A DNA stretch of 64,000 bases. It comes from Granulibacter bethesdensis. GTDB lineage: Bacteria; Pseudomonadota; Alphaproteobacteria; Acetobacterales; Acetobacteraceae. The stretch is from the NCBI RefSeq assembly GCF_001889545.1, contig NZ_CP018194.1, forward strand, positions 2,553,501-2,617,500, in the 5' to 3' direction. Numbering within the stretch: position 1 is the stretch's first letter; the number at the start of each line of letters is the position of its first letter. The position numbers and the translations under genes are program-made. The notes below the pieces were generated by a model that did no database searches, was not told the origin of the DNA, and saw nothing but the letters and a program-made list of their open reading frames with translations. Below are positions 43,363-51,521 of this stretch, in pieces.

Positions 43363-44457
43363 ATGGGATTTAATTGCGGCATCGTTGGCCTGCCCAATGT
43401 CGGTAAATCCACTCTGTTCAATGCGCTGACCGCCACGGTTGCGGCGCAGGCGGCAAACTACCCGTTCTGCACCATCGAGCCGAATGTAGGGCGGGTCGCC
43501 GTGCCCGATCCACGCATGGAAAAGCTGGCAGCAGCAGCGAAATCCCAGAAAATCGTGCCGACCAGTCTGGAATTCGTGGACATTGCCGGTCTGGTACGCG
43601 GCGCATCGCGCGGTGAGGGTCTGGGCAACCAGTTCCTGGGCAATATCCGTGAAGTGGATGCGATCATCCACGTGCTTCGCTGCTTCGAGGATGACGACAT
43701 CACCCATGTCGAGGGCAGTGTTGATCCGGTGCGCGATGCAGAAACGGTCGAGACCGAACTGATGCTCGCCGATCTGGAAAGCCTGGAGAAGCGCGTGCCG
43801 CTGCTTCAGAAAAAAGCACGCGGCAACGACAAGGAAGCCGCAGCCCAGCTGGAACTGATCGAGCCGATCATCACCGCCCTGCAAGCCGGCCAGCCTGCCC
43901 GCACCGCCATCCCGGCGGATCAGCGTGTCGCCGCATCCCGCCTGCAACTGATGACCTCCAAGCCCGTGCTGTATGTCGCCAATGTGGAGGAAGCCTCAGC
44001 CGCCACCGGCAATGCGATTTCCGCCCGTGTCGCAGACCTCGCCGCCCGGCAGGGAACACGCTCCGTGGTTATCTCCGCCGCGATCGAGGCCGAAGTCAGC
44101 CAGCTGGGCGATGAGGACCGCGCCGAATTTCTCGCCGGTCTCGGTCTGGTGGATAGCGGGCTGGATCGCGTCATCCGCGCCGGATACGACCTGCTGGGTC
44201 TGCTGACCTATTTCACCTGCGGCCCGAAAGAAACCCGCGCCTGGACTATCGAGCAGGGCACCCGTGCCCCGCAGGCCGCCGGTGTTATCCATGGCGATTT
44301 CGAGCGCGGATTCATCGCCGCCGAAGTGATCGGCTACGATGATTACATCACTCTGGGCGGCGAGGCCGGTGCCAAGGAAGCAGGCAAAGCCCGCGTCGAA
44401 GGCAAGGAATATGTCGTGAAGGATGGCGACGTCATTCTGTTCCGCTTCAACGTGTGA
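43363..44457 (+). CDS. ychF: Redox-regulated ATPase/GTPase YchF
   Basis: A 364-residue Obg-family protein. [15 protein letters not shown] is the P-loop, [22 protein letters not shown] the G3/switch region, and a C-terminal TGS domain ends [15 protein letters not shown]. The family prefers ATP and acts in ribosome-linked and stress processes. It is 46 bases after pth, the usual pair. Confidence 0.97.
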   Translation: MGFNCGIVGLPNVGKSTLFNALTATVAAQAANYPFCTIEPNVGRVAVPDPRMEKLAAAAKSQKIVPTSLEFVDIAGLVRGASRGEGLGNQFLGNIREVDAIIHVLRCFEDDDITHVEGSVDPVRDAETVETELMLADLESLEKRVPLLQKKARGNDKEAAAQLELIEPIITALQAGQPARTAIPADQRVAASRLQLMTSKPVLYVANVEEASAATGNAISARVADLAARQGTRSVVISAAIEAEVSQLGDEDRAEFLAGLGLVDSGLDRVIRAGYDLLGLLTYFTCGPKETRAWTIEQGTRAPQAAGVIHGDFERGFIAAEVIGYDDYITLGGEAGAKEAGKARVEGKEYVVKDGDVILFRFNV

Positions 44458-44585
44458 GCGAAACCATCTGATCCTGTCCTGATAACGACCTGTATGCGCG
44501 CCAGTGGATTTCCACTTGGGAAAATACGGGCCGTCGCCATATCCTTCCCGGATAATGATAACAATGATGGCCGGGAAACGATTCA

Positions 44586-45440
44586 ATGCGCGCCAGATAT
44601 CTGCTGATGGGCATGCTGCTGCTGACAGTTGCCCATCTCCCCTCTATCGCACAGGCAGCGGAAGATGAGGACGATCCGGCCCGGCAGCATCGCTGGGCCG
44701 ATCTGAAACACGCGGTGTTTGCTCAACGCCCGGTAGAAGTCGAGCCTGCCTCCGCGCATCTGATCGCGCTGGAAGCGCCAGCCCGCGCCCTGGATGCGGC
44801 ACTGGTTCCCGTAACGGTCACAGTGTCCGATCCCTCGGCAAAGGGGATTTATCTGCTGATCGATGACAATCCCTCTCCTCTGGCCGCGCATGTGGTGTTC
44901 GGCCCGGCCATCGATCCACGCAGCATGAGTTTCCGGGTGCGGGTGAACACCTACACCTTCATGCATGCCGTGCTGGAGAGGGCTGACGGCTCCCTGATCG
45001 AAACCGCACGCTTCGTCAAAGCCTCCGGCGGATGCTCTGCGCCGGCCGGCAGCGACGCCGAGGAAGCGTTGCAGAATATCGGCAAGATGAAGCTGAAACT
45101 GGCCGGAACGGACTCCCCTCTGGCCGCCACGCTGATGATCCGGCATCCGAATTTCAACGGCATGCAGATGGACCCCCTCACGCAGGCCTACACGCCTGCG
45201 CATTACGTCCAGAAAATCAAGGCCACCTATGACGGCAAGCTGGTTTTCAGCCTTGATACGGATATCTCCATGGCGTCTGACCCCGTGCTGGGCTTCTTCC
45301 TGCGCACCGCCCCAGGCAACGATCACTCCCTGACCGTCAGCGTCCTCGACAATCAGGATGAACATTGGGAAAAGACCTTTCCCGTTGTCGCACCCGGCCC
45401 GGCACCGGTTGCGAAACCGGAGGCCAAACCCCGCGGTTAA
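44586..45440 (+). CDS. Quinoprotein dehydrogenase-associated SoxYZ-like carrier
   Basis: A 284-residue exported protein with a signal peptide cleaved near AQAAE (residue 25). The first half resembles SoxY, with ASGGCSAP at its end in the position of the SoxY carrier cysteine. The second half resembles SoxZ (MLIRHPNFNGMQMDPLTQAYTPAHYV). Such fusions are reported beside PQQ-dependent alcohol dehydrogenases, though none is next to it here. A role in periplasmic electron transfer or sulfur handling is likely but unproven. Confidence 0.87.
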   Translation: MRARYLLMGMLLLTVAHLPSIAQAAEDEDDPARQHRWADLKHAVFAQRPVEVEPASAHLIALEAPARALDAALVPVTVTVSDPSAKGIYLLIDDNPSPLAAHVVFGPAIDPRSMSFRVRVNTYTFMHAVLERADGSLIETARFVKASGGCSAPAGSDAEEALQNIGKMKLKLAGTDSPLAATLMIRHPNFNGMQMDPLTQAYTPAHYVQKIKATYDGKLVFSLDTDISMASDPVLGFFLRTAPGNDHSLTVSVLDNQDEHWEKTFPVVAPGPAPVAKPEAKPRG

Positions 45441-45517
45441 TGACGGGGCTGTTGAAAGACGGCCCTGCTACGTTCCGGTCTTTCTGCCTTGCAAACGATG
45501 CTGACATGGGAAGGCTG

Positions 45518-45539
45518 GTCGGCGGAGCGTTCCGCCGAC
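45518..45539. repeat. Hairpin between two convergent genes
   Basis: GTCGGCGGA-GCGT-TCCGCCGAC gives a perfect 9-bp stem in the 113-base gap between the SoxYZ-like gene and the VOC gene. There is no T-run, so it is not a canonical terminator on either strand. Confidence 0.6.
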
Positions 45540-45553
45540 TATAGGGGATCGCC

Positions 45554-45946
45554 TTAACAGGCTTCCCTGGGGTGGACCGGGGTCAATGTCGTAACCTCGA
45601 TGAAGTATCCCCCCTTGGCCCGGAAGTAGAAACACCAGGCGCCATGTGCATCGTGCGGCATCTGGGTTTCCCAGCCATCCTCACGCAGGCGCACATACAT
45701 CGCATCCACGGCCTCACGCGTTTCCTGGATGAAGCCGATATGCAGGATATCCAGTTGCCCGGGATAATCGAACCCTTCGCGCTTCGTCTCGAAATGATTG
45801 ACGATCAGCACCAGCCCGCCATCGTCCTGCATGATCGCCATCTTGTTGCCACGCACAACAAGCGTGCGCAGCCCGAAATAACGCTCGAACATCGCCCGAT
45901 CGGCTTCAGTGTCGTGGCTGTAGAGATTGATATGATTCAGCTTCAT
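45554..45946 (-). CDS. VOC-family (glyoxalase/dioxygenase fold) protein
   Basis: 130 residues from the ATG at 45946, with AAAGG upstream. The first motif MKLNHINLYSHDTEADRAMFERYFGL and the later ILHIGFIQET and KGGYFIEVTTL mark the paired beta-alpha-beta modules and metal ligands of the fold. Members act in dioxygenase, glyoxalase, epimerase and resistance roles. It is preceded by an unusually long, structured leader. Confidence 0.85.
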   Translation of the reverse strand: MKLNHINLYSHDTEADRAMFERYFGLRTLVVRGNKMAIMQDDGGLVLIVNHFETKREGFDYPGQLDILHIGFIQETREAVDAMYVRLREDGWETQMPHDAHGAWCFYFRAKGGYFIEVTTLTPVHPREAC

Positions 45947-46175
45947 GGTTGTGCCTTTCCGTTTGAAAAACGGACACGGATCAACCAAAGCCCTTGAGCG
46001 GCCATGACCGATCACCTGCATGGAGCGTGGCTCCCTGCTGTGTCCGGCCAAGGCCAAGAGCGAGTATCACCCGCTCAAGCGTGACTGTCTCCTGAGAGAC
46101 CGCAGGTTGTCACCATACCTGCATCGCTGTCTTTTTAGGCACTCCAGTATTTGGATAAAGGGTGGATCGCGTCAA
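45947..46175 (-). promoter_or_regulatory. Promoter and long structured leader of the VOC gene
   Basis: On the minus strand TTGACG (46170-46175) and AATACT (46146-46151) are separated by 18 bases, a fair sigma-70 promoter. Transcription from it would give a leader of about 190 bases containing three short perfect hairpins: GCAGGT/ACCTGC, GAGCG/CGCTC and CCGTTT/AAACGG. The last ends directly at the AAAGG ribosome-binding site. I do not recognise a known riboswitch. Confidence 0.4.
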
Positions 46176-46218
46176 GCTGGCCTCGCCACACCCGATTGTT
46201 GACGGGGGAACATCGTTC

Positions 46219-46809
46219 TTATTCCGTGTAGGCACAACGGACAGCACCAGTCTGATGAACGGTAGCATCCGCATAGCGAAAGCTGGTTTCCGCCTCGATC
46301 ACGGCTCCGCCCCCCTGAGCCTTGAACTTCTTCAGATCGGGGCAGTTGGCCTGCGTGACGGGACGGTCCGTGACCACCCATAACGTCACATCCGTTTTGC
46401 CGTATCGCGGCTGATCCTGCGTCGCCCCGTTATACAGACGCTTTCGACTGGCCATGTCATAGATGCTGAAGCCGCGCATCGCCGAAGTTCCGCTGTCGAT
46501 GAACAGATAGGGTTCGATCACTTTCTGAACGTAATCCGCATCATCCCGCCCGCTGACAATCCAGTCCCCCGTTTTTTGATCAAACCGGCAAGGTCCCGTT
46601 ACCCGACCGCGCACCACGATATCCTGTCCGACCTCCGCCGTCCGGTCCCGTGCAATGACTCTGTGCCGATTCGTATCGAAACAAACCGGCTTTGCCACCG
46701 GATCGGGGCTGTTATCCGTAGCTGAAGCGGACACAGGACGCAGAACACAGGCCACAGCCATCAAAACTGCAACCCGAAAGCCACAGTGAAATAAGGTTCT
46801 TGTTGTCAT
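46219..46809 (-). CDS. Exported protein of unknown function
   Basis: A 196-residue protein with a signal peptide (FRVAVLMAVACVLRPVSASA, cleaved near 29). The mature part has four cysteines (PVCFD, GPCRF, ANCPDL, VRCAYTE), compatible with two periplasmic disulfides, and a beta-rich composition. I cannot assign a family. It is divergent from the 161-residue gene across 169 bases that may hold promoters for both. Confidence 0.75.
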   Translation of the reverse strand: MTTRTLFHCGFRVAVLMAVACVLRPVSASATDNSPDPVAKPVCFDTNRHRVIARDRTAEVGQDIVVRGRVTGPCRFDQKTGDWIVSGRDDADYVQKVIEPYLFIDSGTSAMRGFSIYDMASRKRLYNGATQDQPRYGKTDVTLWVVTDRPVTQANCPDLKKFKAQGGGAVIEAETSFRYADATVHQTGAVRCAYTE

Positions 46810-46978
46810 GATGCCACATCACCCTGAAAAGAGATTTTCATTCATCCCGCATGTCCACAGACAGATTATAGTCGGTCAGAATACATCACCGGAACATTCC
46901 AGCCTGATCTGCATGCTCGAAACCAGAGCCATCAGCATGGGCAGAGAATGAAACCGCAAGACTGCTCAAGGCAACAGA

Positions 46979-47464
46979 ATGACGCTCACAATGCCACGCT
47001 TCATGACGGCCTTGATATGCGCCTTCGCTCTCAGTCTTGCATCCTGTCCTGCCCATGCGGTGCCACAGAACCCGGATGAGTGGGCCAAAAATATCGAAAC
47101 GGCTTTTCGCAACGGCAAGCTGATGACCATCGGCAAACTGATGGATCAGGCCGTCGATGACCATGATCCGGGAGAGGCCAAACGAGCCCACCAGATCATC
47201 GCTGATAATATCCGCATGATGGTTGAAAGCTTCGGCAAGGAGGGGCCAAACTGCGCCGAATTGTTCGATACCCGTCGCATCGGCAGTTTTTTCCGCCGCT
47301 ATGATTTCGCAGTGTGCAACGGTACCGAGCGTATCTTCTTCCGTTTCGATCTGGTCCGGCGGGAGAAGCTGGGCTGGCTGCTGCGCTCATGGCAGGCCAG
47401 TGAGAATCTCGACAAAATCGTCAACGCGCCTCTGCCGGGCAACGCCAATTACGACCGGGACTGA
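46979..47464 (+). CDS. Exported protein of unknown function
   Basis: A 161-residue protein with a signal peptide ending near PAHA-V (residue 28). The body has two cysteines (GPNCAELF, AVCNGTE) and amphipathic helices such as KNIETAFRNGKLMTIGKLMDQAV. No family is recognised. It converges with the YceI gene, 17 bases away. Confidence 0.72.
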   Translation: MTLTMPRFMTALICAFALSLASCPAHAVPQNPDEWAKNIETAFRNGKLMTIGKLMDQAVDDHDPGEAKRAHQIIADNIRMMVESFGKEGPNCAELFDTRRIGSFFRRYDFAVCNGTERIFFRFDLVRREKLGWLLRSWQASENLDKIVNAPLPGNANYDRD

Positions 47465-47481
47465 TCTCCCCCCGTCCCGTA

Positions 47482-48123
47482 TTACGGTTTCTCAAAGGGG
47501 GCGCTGATGATCAACTGCACGTCATCGCCTACCATATCCAGATAGCGTGATATCCCGAATGCAGAACGGCGGATATTGCCCCGTGCCTCGAAGCCGATCG
47601 TATAGCGGCCTGACAGCGGATTGATCCCGCCACCATTGAAGCGCACTGCCAGAGTGACGGGGCGGGTTATCCCGTGCAGGGTCAGATCGCCGGTTATTTC
47701 CCCGCTATCCGGTCCCGTTGCACGGGCGGAGGTGGAGCGGAACGTTGCCACCGGCCAGCGCTGCACATCGAACCATTCCGCACCGACCAGATGCTGGTTC
47801 AGAACCGGGCTGGTCGTGGACAGGCTGGAGACTGGCACCGTTATCTCCAGATGACTGGCCTCCGGGTGAGCGGGCACGAAATCCAGCCAGCCGGATGCCT
47901 CGCCGAACCGGCCATAATAGGTGCTGAACCCCATATGCGAGAGTGCGAACTCAATCTGCGTATGGGATGGTTCCAGCATATAACGCGCAGCCGGCACCTG
48001 AGCCGGATTCCTCGTGGCCATCATCTGAGCCTGCGCGCCCGTCGGCACCGCGAGGGGAAGCCACGACGCGGCGCCCATCAGCACTAACCCGCATCGCCAC
48101 CATGAAGCCCGATATTTTTTCAT
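47482..48123 (-). CDS. YceI-family periplasmic protein
   Basis: 213 residues from the ATG at 48123, with GGGAGG upstream. A signal peptide (LVLMGAASWLPLAVPTGAQA) is followed by the YceI lipocalin-like beta barrel: YMLEPSHTQIEFALSHMGFSTYYGRF near the start, and GDLTLHGITRPVTL and IRRSAFGISRYLDMVGDDVQL near the end. The family binds long isoprenoids such as ubiquinone-type molecules. It is divergent from the DUF1489 gene. Confidence 0.92.
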   Translation of the reverse strand: MKKYRASWWRCGLVLMGAASWLPLAVPTGAQAQMMATRNPAQVPAARYMLEPSHTQIEFALSHMGFSTYYGRFGEASGWLDFVPAHPEASHLEITVPVSSLSTTSPVLNQHLVGAEWFDVQRWPVATFRSTSARATGPDSGEITGDLTLHGITRPVTLAVRFNGGGINPLSGRYTIGFEARGNIRRSAFGISRYLDMVGDDVQLIISAPFEKP

Positions 48124-48188
48124 CTCTTTTCCTCCCTGCCTCATGGCCCGGCTTGCATCATGCCCAGTCAGACCGCACATGACACGCC

Positions 48189-48626
48189 ATGCTGCATCTC
48201 ATGAAGCTGGCGGTCGGTGTGGAGTCTCCTGCGCATCTTGCCGCTCTACAGGCTGAACGCGCCAGAGAGCGGACGGGATCACAAAGCGGGGAATTATGGC
48301 ATCTGACCCGCCAAACGCCGCGTCAGGGAGCAGCCCTGCTGGCGGGTGGCTCGCTCTACTGGGTGATTGGCCGATTACTGTCTGTGCGCCAGCCTGTTAC
48401 CGGACTGAGTGAGCAGCATAAGCCGGATGGCACGCCGTGCTGTGCCATTCATCTGGCACCCGACCTGATTCCTGTGTCGGCTCGTGTGATCAAGCCCTTT
48501 CAGGGCTGGCGCTACCTCAAGCCTGAAGATGCCCCACCTGATCTTACCCATGCCGGCAACCATGATGATATTGCCCGTCTGCCTGAGCCCTTGCGGCGGG
48601 AATTGCAGGCGTTGAGCCTGATCTGA
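48189..48626 (+). CDS. DUF1489-family protein
   Basis: A 145-residue protein. The opening HLMKLAVGVESPAHL, the HLTRQTPRQ stretch and CCAIHLAPDLIPVSARVIKPFQGWRYLKPEDAPPDL match the alphaproteobacterial DUF1489 family. Its function is unknown. It is likely cytoplasmic, with no signal or membrane segment. Confidence 0.9.
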   Translation: MLHLMKLAVGVESPAHLAALQAERARERTGSQSGELWHLTRQTPRQGAALLAGGSLYWVIGRLLSVRQPVTGLSEQHKPDGTPCCAIHLAPDLIPVSARVIKPFQGWRYLKPEDAPPDLTHAGNHDDIARLPEPLRRELQALSLI

Positions 48627-48964
48627 ACCACAGACAGGCTACCCGCTGTTGGCACTGCCCGCCCGGCAGCCAAATGATCCGGCAGGCATCGGGGTAGGAC
48701 AATTTGTCCATGCCAGACAGCAAAACGGGCGCCTATTGTCCTGAATAAGGACTTGCGCGCCCGCTTCGCAGCTTTTATGTTGCAGTGCAGCAGCCATTAG
48801 GTGGCTGTCTATTGGATGTTTCTTCCCCAAACTTGGCAGTGTCATAGGGTTGCCCTATTGGCGCTGCCGAATTTTCTTTAGACCTGTGTGCCCTGCCATG
48901 CAACAGGCAATTTTTCCGTTGTTTACCCTTGCACCAGCCGCCGTGGTCTGATTCATCTGATATC
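48627..48964 (+). other. 338-base intergenic region with several inverted repeats
   Basis: No supported gene. It holds GGACAA-T-TTGTCC (48697-48709), a nested hairpin GGGCGC...GTCCT...AGGAC...GCGCCC (48727-48762) and a long hairpin (48835-48868) followed by a T-rich stretch. A structured RNA or a long leader of the methyltransferase gene are both possible. Confidence 0.5.
48835..48880 (+). terminator. Possible terminator hairpin upstream of the methyltransferase gene
   Basis: GGCAGTGTCATAGGG and CCCTATTGGCGCTGCC pair with two G.U pairs and one bulge across the loop TTG, followed by GAATTTTCTTTA. It is 209 bases past the DUF1489 stop and 97 before the methyltransferase ATG. It could end an upstream small RNA or attenuate the downstream gene. 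Confidence 0.45.
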
Positions 48965-49903
48965 ATGAAACAGCAGGCGATCACGCCGCCCGCGCCTTGT
49001 ACGGATGACTCTGCCAACCCTACACCTTCTGGCGGACGTGCCCGTGCCAAAGCGGACAGGCCATCGAAAAAAAAAACCTCTTCACCCTCTCTCCGGCCGG
49101 TCTGGCCCAGTCCTGCTTCTGCCAAGGATCGGCATCGGCTGTATTGTGGGGACTGCCTGACCGTTCTGCCTTTCCTGGCAGAGGGCAGTGTGGATGTGAT
49201 TGTCACGTCACCGCCCTATAATCTCGATCTCGGCTATGCCAGCTATCTGGATAGCCGGGGGGAAGAAGAGTATCTTGACTGGATGACGCAGGTTGCCGCC
49301 GCGCTCAAAAGGGTAATGGCACCAGGCGGTTCGTTTTTCCTCAATGTTTCCGGCTCGCCTTCCCGCCCGTGGCTGCCGTTCGAGCTGATCGTGCGACTGC
49401 GCACATTGTTCGTGTTGCAGAACCATATTGTCTGGATCAAATCCGTGGCCACCCCCACCGTCTCGGTCGGGCATTACAAGCCGGTGAACGGTAAGCGTTT
49501 TCTCAATCATGCCCAGGAGCACATCTTTCATCTCACCCATAAAGGAGATGTAAAGCTGGACCGGCTTGCCATCGGGGTGCCTTATAAGGACAAGTCGAAT
49601 ATTGTCCGCCGCGGGCATGCCCAGGATCTGCGATGCCGCGGCAATACCTGGTTCATTCCTTATGAGACCGTACGCAGCAAAACCCAGAAATTCCTGCATC
49701 CCGGCACGTTTCCGGTGACATTGCCGCGCTGGTGCATACGGCTGCATGGCGTGGCCGATGCACTGGTGCTGGACCCGTTCATGGGCACCGGCACCACCGG
49801 CGTTGCCGCACAGGCTGAAGGGGCGCGCAGCATCGGCATTGAGCTTGACCAAGGCTATATTAGCATTGCCGCAAACCGCATGATGGAAGCAGAAGGCGGC
49901 TGA
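48965..49903 (+). CDS. Site-specific DNA methyltransferase (orphan, beta-group, N4/N6 type)
   Basis: 312 residues from the ATG at 48965; a TTG at 48929 is an alternative. The catalytic motif TSPPYN (81-86) precedes the SAM-binding DPFMGTGTTG (about 265), the motif order of the beta class. SPPY is commonest in N4-cytosine enzymes, although some N6-adenine enzymes carry it. Residues 1-55 are a basic, low-complexity extension encoded partly by a run of ten A residues (49067-49076; KKK at 35-37). Insertion or deletion there would abolish the methyltransferase, as no start codon lies between the tract and the catalytic domain. No restriction enzyme is adjacent. Confidence 0.9.
   Translation: MKQQAITPPAPCTDDSANPTPSGGRARAKADRPSKKKTSSPSLRPVWPSPASAKDRHRLYCGDCLTVLPFLAEGSVDVIVTSPPYNLDLGYASYLDSRGEEEYLDWMTQVAAALKRVMAPGGSFFLNVSGSPSRPWLPFELIVRLRTLFVLQNHIVWIKSVATPTVSVGHYKPVNGKRFLNHAQEHIFHLTHKGDVKLDRLAIGVPYKDKSNIVRRGHAQDLRCRGNTWFIPYETVRSKTQKFLHPGTFPVTLPRWCIRLHGVADALVLDPFMGTGTTGVAAQAEGARSIGIELDQGYISIAANRMMEAEGG
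49067..49076 (+). repeat. A10 homopolymer within the DNA methyltransferase gene
   Basis: Ten consecutive A residues after TCG, near codon 35 and upstream of all catalytic motifs. Runs this long are rare in a GC-rich coding sequence and are prone to slipped-strand length change, which would shift the frame. Confidence 0.95.
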
Positions 49904-49954
49904 CAGCCACCGTTTTCTCATTATCCGCCCCTCCCCAAGGCAGGAAGCGAGACC

Positions 49955-50743
49955 ATGCCCCAACCCTCGACCGCCCGCCTGAAGACAGAACCGCGCGTCG
50001 CCCTGTTCGTCACCTGTCTGGTCGACCTCTATCGGCCCAGCGTCGCCTTCTCCGCGATCAGGCTGCTGGAGCAGGCCGGATGCAAGGTTTCCGTTCCACG
50101 TGGACAGACCTGCTGCGGCCAGCCCGCTTTCAACACCGGGGACCGTGTGACGGCCAGAGCACTGGCACGCGACATTCTGGCCCATTTTCAGGGATATGAT
50201 TACGTCGTCATTCCGTCCGGCTCCTGCGGAGGGATGCTGCGTCATCAATTGCCCGACCTTCTGGCGGATGACCCCGCTCTGGCGCCTCGGGCTGCTGATC
50301 TTGCCAGCCGCTGTCATGAACTCGTCAGTTTCCTGACCGACATACGCGGCGTGACGACGACCCCGGCCCCTTCACCGGGCCGTGTCACCTATCACGACAG
50401 TTGCGCCGGATTGAGGGAGCTGGGGATCAAGCAACAACCCCGCGACCTGCTGCACGCCATCGATGCGGAGATCGTCGAAATGGAGGCCCCGGAAACATGC
50501 TGTGGCTTCGGCGGTACATTCTGCGTCAAATATCCGGAGATCTCGACCCGCATGGCCCGTGACAAGGTGGCGGACATCGTGGCCACGGGTGCCGACACGG
50601 TTCTGGCCGGAGATATGGGCTGTCTGCTGAACATGGCCGGCACGCTGCTGCGCGAAGGATCAACGGTGCAGGTCCGCCACGTGGCGGAGGTGCTGGCCGG
50701 CCCCACTGGCCCCGCAATCGGTCAGCCAACAACCGGCACATAA
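49955..50743 (+). CDS. lutA: (Fe-S)-binding protein, LutA-type lactate utilisation subunit
   Basis: A 262-residue protein with two cysteine-rich CCG modules: VPRGQTCCGQPAFNTG near residue 48 and EAPETCCGFGGTFCVKYPEIS near 180. This is the layout of LutA/YkgE and of heterodisulfide-reductase-like subunits. With LutB and LutC it oxidises L-lactate to pyruvate through an Fe-S/flavin relay. It is separated from lutB by a MaoC-like gene. Confidence 0.93.
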   Translation: MPQPSTARLKTEPRVALFVTCLVDLYRPSVAFSAIRLLEQAGCKVSVPRGQTCCGQPAFNTGDRVTARALARDILAHFQGYDYVVIPSGSCGGMLRHQLPDLLADDPALAPRAADLASRCHELVSFLTDIRGVTTTPAPSPGRVTYHDSCAGLRELGIKQQPRDLLHAIDAEIVEMEAPETCCGFGGTFCVKYPEISTRMARDKVADIVATGADTVLAGDMGCLLNMAGTLLREGSTVQVRHVAEVLAGPTGPAIGQPTTGT

Positions 50744-50919
50744 CCGTTACCGCCAATCCGAAGCCGGTTTCAGGCGGCAAATGACCTGCGACAAAACGAT
50801 GACAGGGCTACCGCTGACAGCTATTGCGAACGAGTGACCTTCACTTTAATTTCGTCTTACCCTCTGGATACGCAATTTTTATTATGCCAATGCCTGCTGC
50901 ACGGATGGAGACCTTCAAC

Positions 50920-51435
50920 ATGGACGGACATGCCGCCTCTTTCCGGCTCAGCCATGAGAAAGCGGACATCCATACGCGTTACTTTGACGATTTCCGTCTG
51001 GGGGAGCGTTTTATCCTGCCTCCGATTGCACTGACCCATTCCCTGGTTGATTCTTTTCGCCTCATCAGTGGCGAGACTCATCCCCTGCATCATGATCCGG
51101 TCTGGTGTCGGGAGAACGGACATCCCGGCGTGCTGGTGCATGGATTTCAGGTTCTGGCCGTCACCACGGCAGGCGCATCACCGTTTCATGCCATGGTGGA
51201 GAACAGCCTGCTGGGTCTGGTCGAACAGAGCAGCCGCTTCATCCGTCCCGTCTATGCCGGGGATACGCTGCATCCGGTGCTCCAGATCGTGGAGCTGACA
51301 CCCAATACATCTACCGGGATTCTTGCCTTGCGCAGCACCGTGCATAACCAGCGCCGGGAACTGGTTCTGGAAGGCTCCCAGCGCTATCTTCTGCGCATGC
51401 GTGACCGTTTGCAGCCGGACGATAATCAGGCATAA
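50920..51435 (+). CDS. MaoC-like (R)-specific enoyl-CoA hydratase-family protein
   Basis: 171 residues from the ATG at 50920, chosen because GGAG lies 9 bases upstream; ATGs at 50884, 50890 and 50905 or an earlier non-ATG start are possible. The hotdog motif is present: YFDDFRLGERF, then DSFRLISGETHPLHHDP with the catalytic Asp and His, and VLVHGFQVLAV. Members hydrate (R)-enoyl-CoAs. Its place between lutA and lutB is unusual for the lut operon. Confidence 0.85.
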   Translation: MDGHAASFRLSHEKADIHTRYFDDFRLGERFILPPIALTHSLVDSFRLISGETHPLHHDPVWCRENGHPGVLVHGFQVLAVTTAGASPFHAMVENSLLGLVEQSSRFIRPVYAGDTLHPVLQIVELTPNTSTGILALRSTVHNQRRELVLEGSQRYLLRMRDRLQPDDNQA

Positions 51436-51521
51436 CGCCAGCATCCCCAGGCTGCTCCGGTTGTTTCGCGTGACAATCTTCCGCCGGGAGAGACGCGAAG
51501 GCAGCGCAGGAGGACAGCCAG

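Noticed and set aside
45947-46218. A tRNA or a known riboswitch in the VOC leader
   Set aside because: No cloverleaf or TPsiC-like arm and no consensus of the TPP, SAM, cobalamin or glycine classes could be matched by eye.
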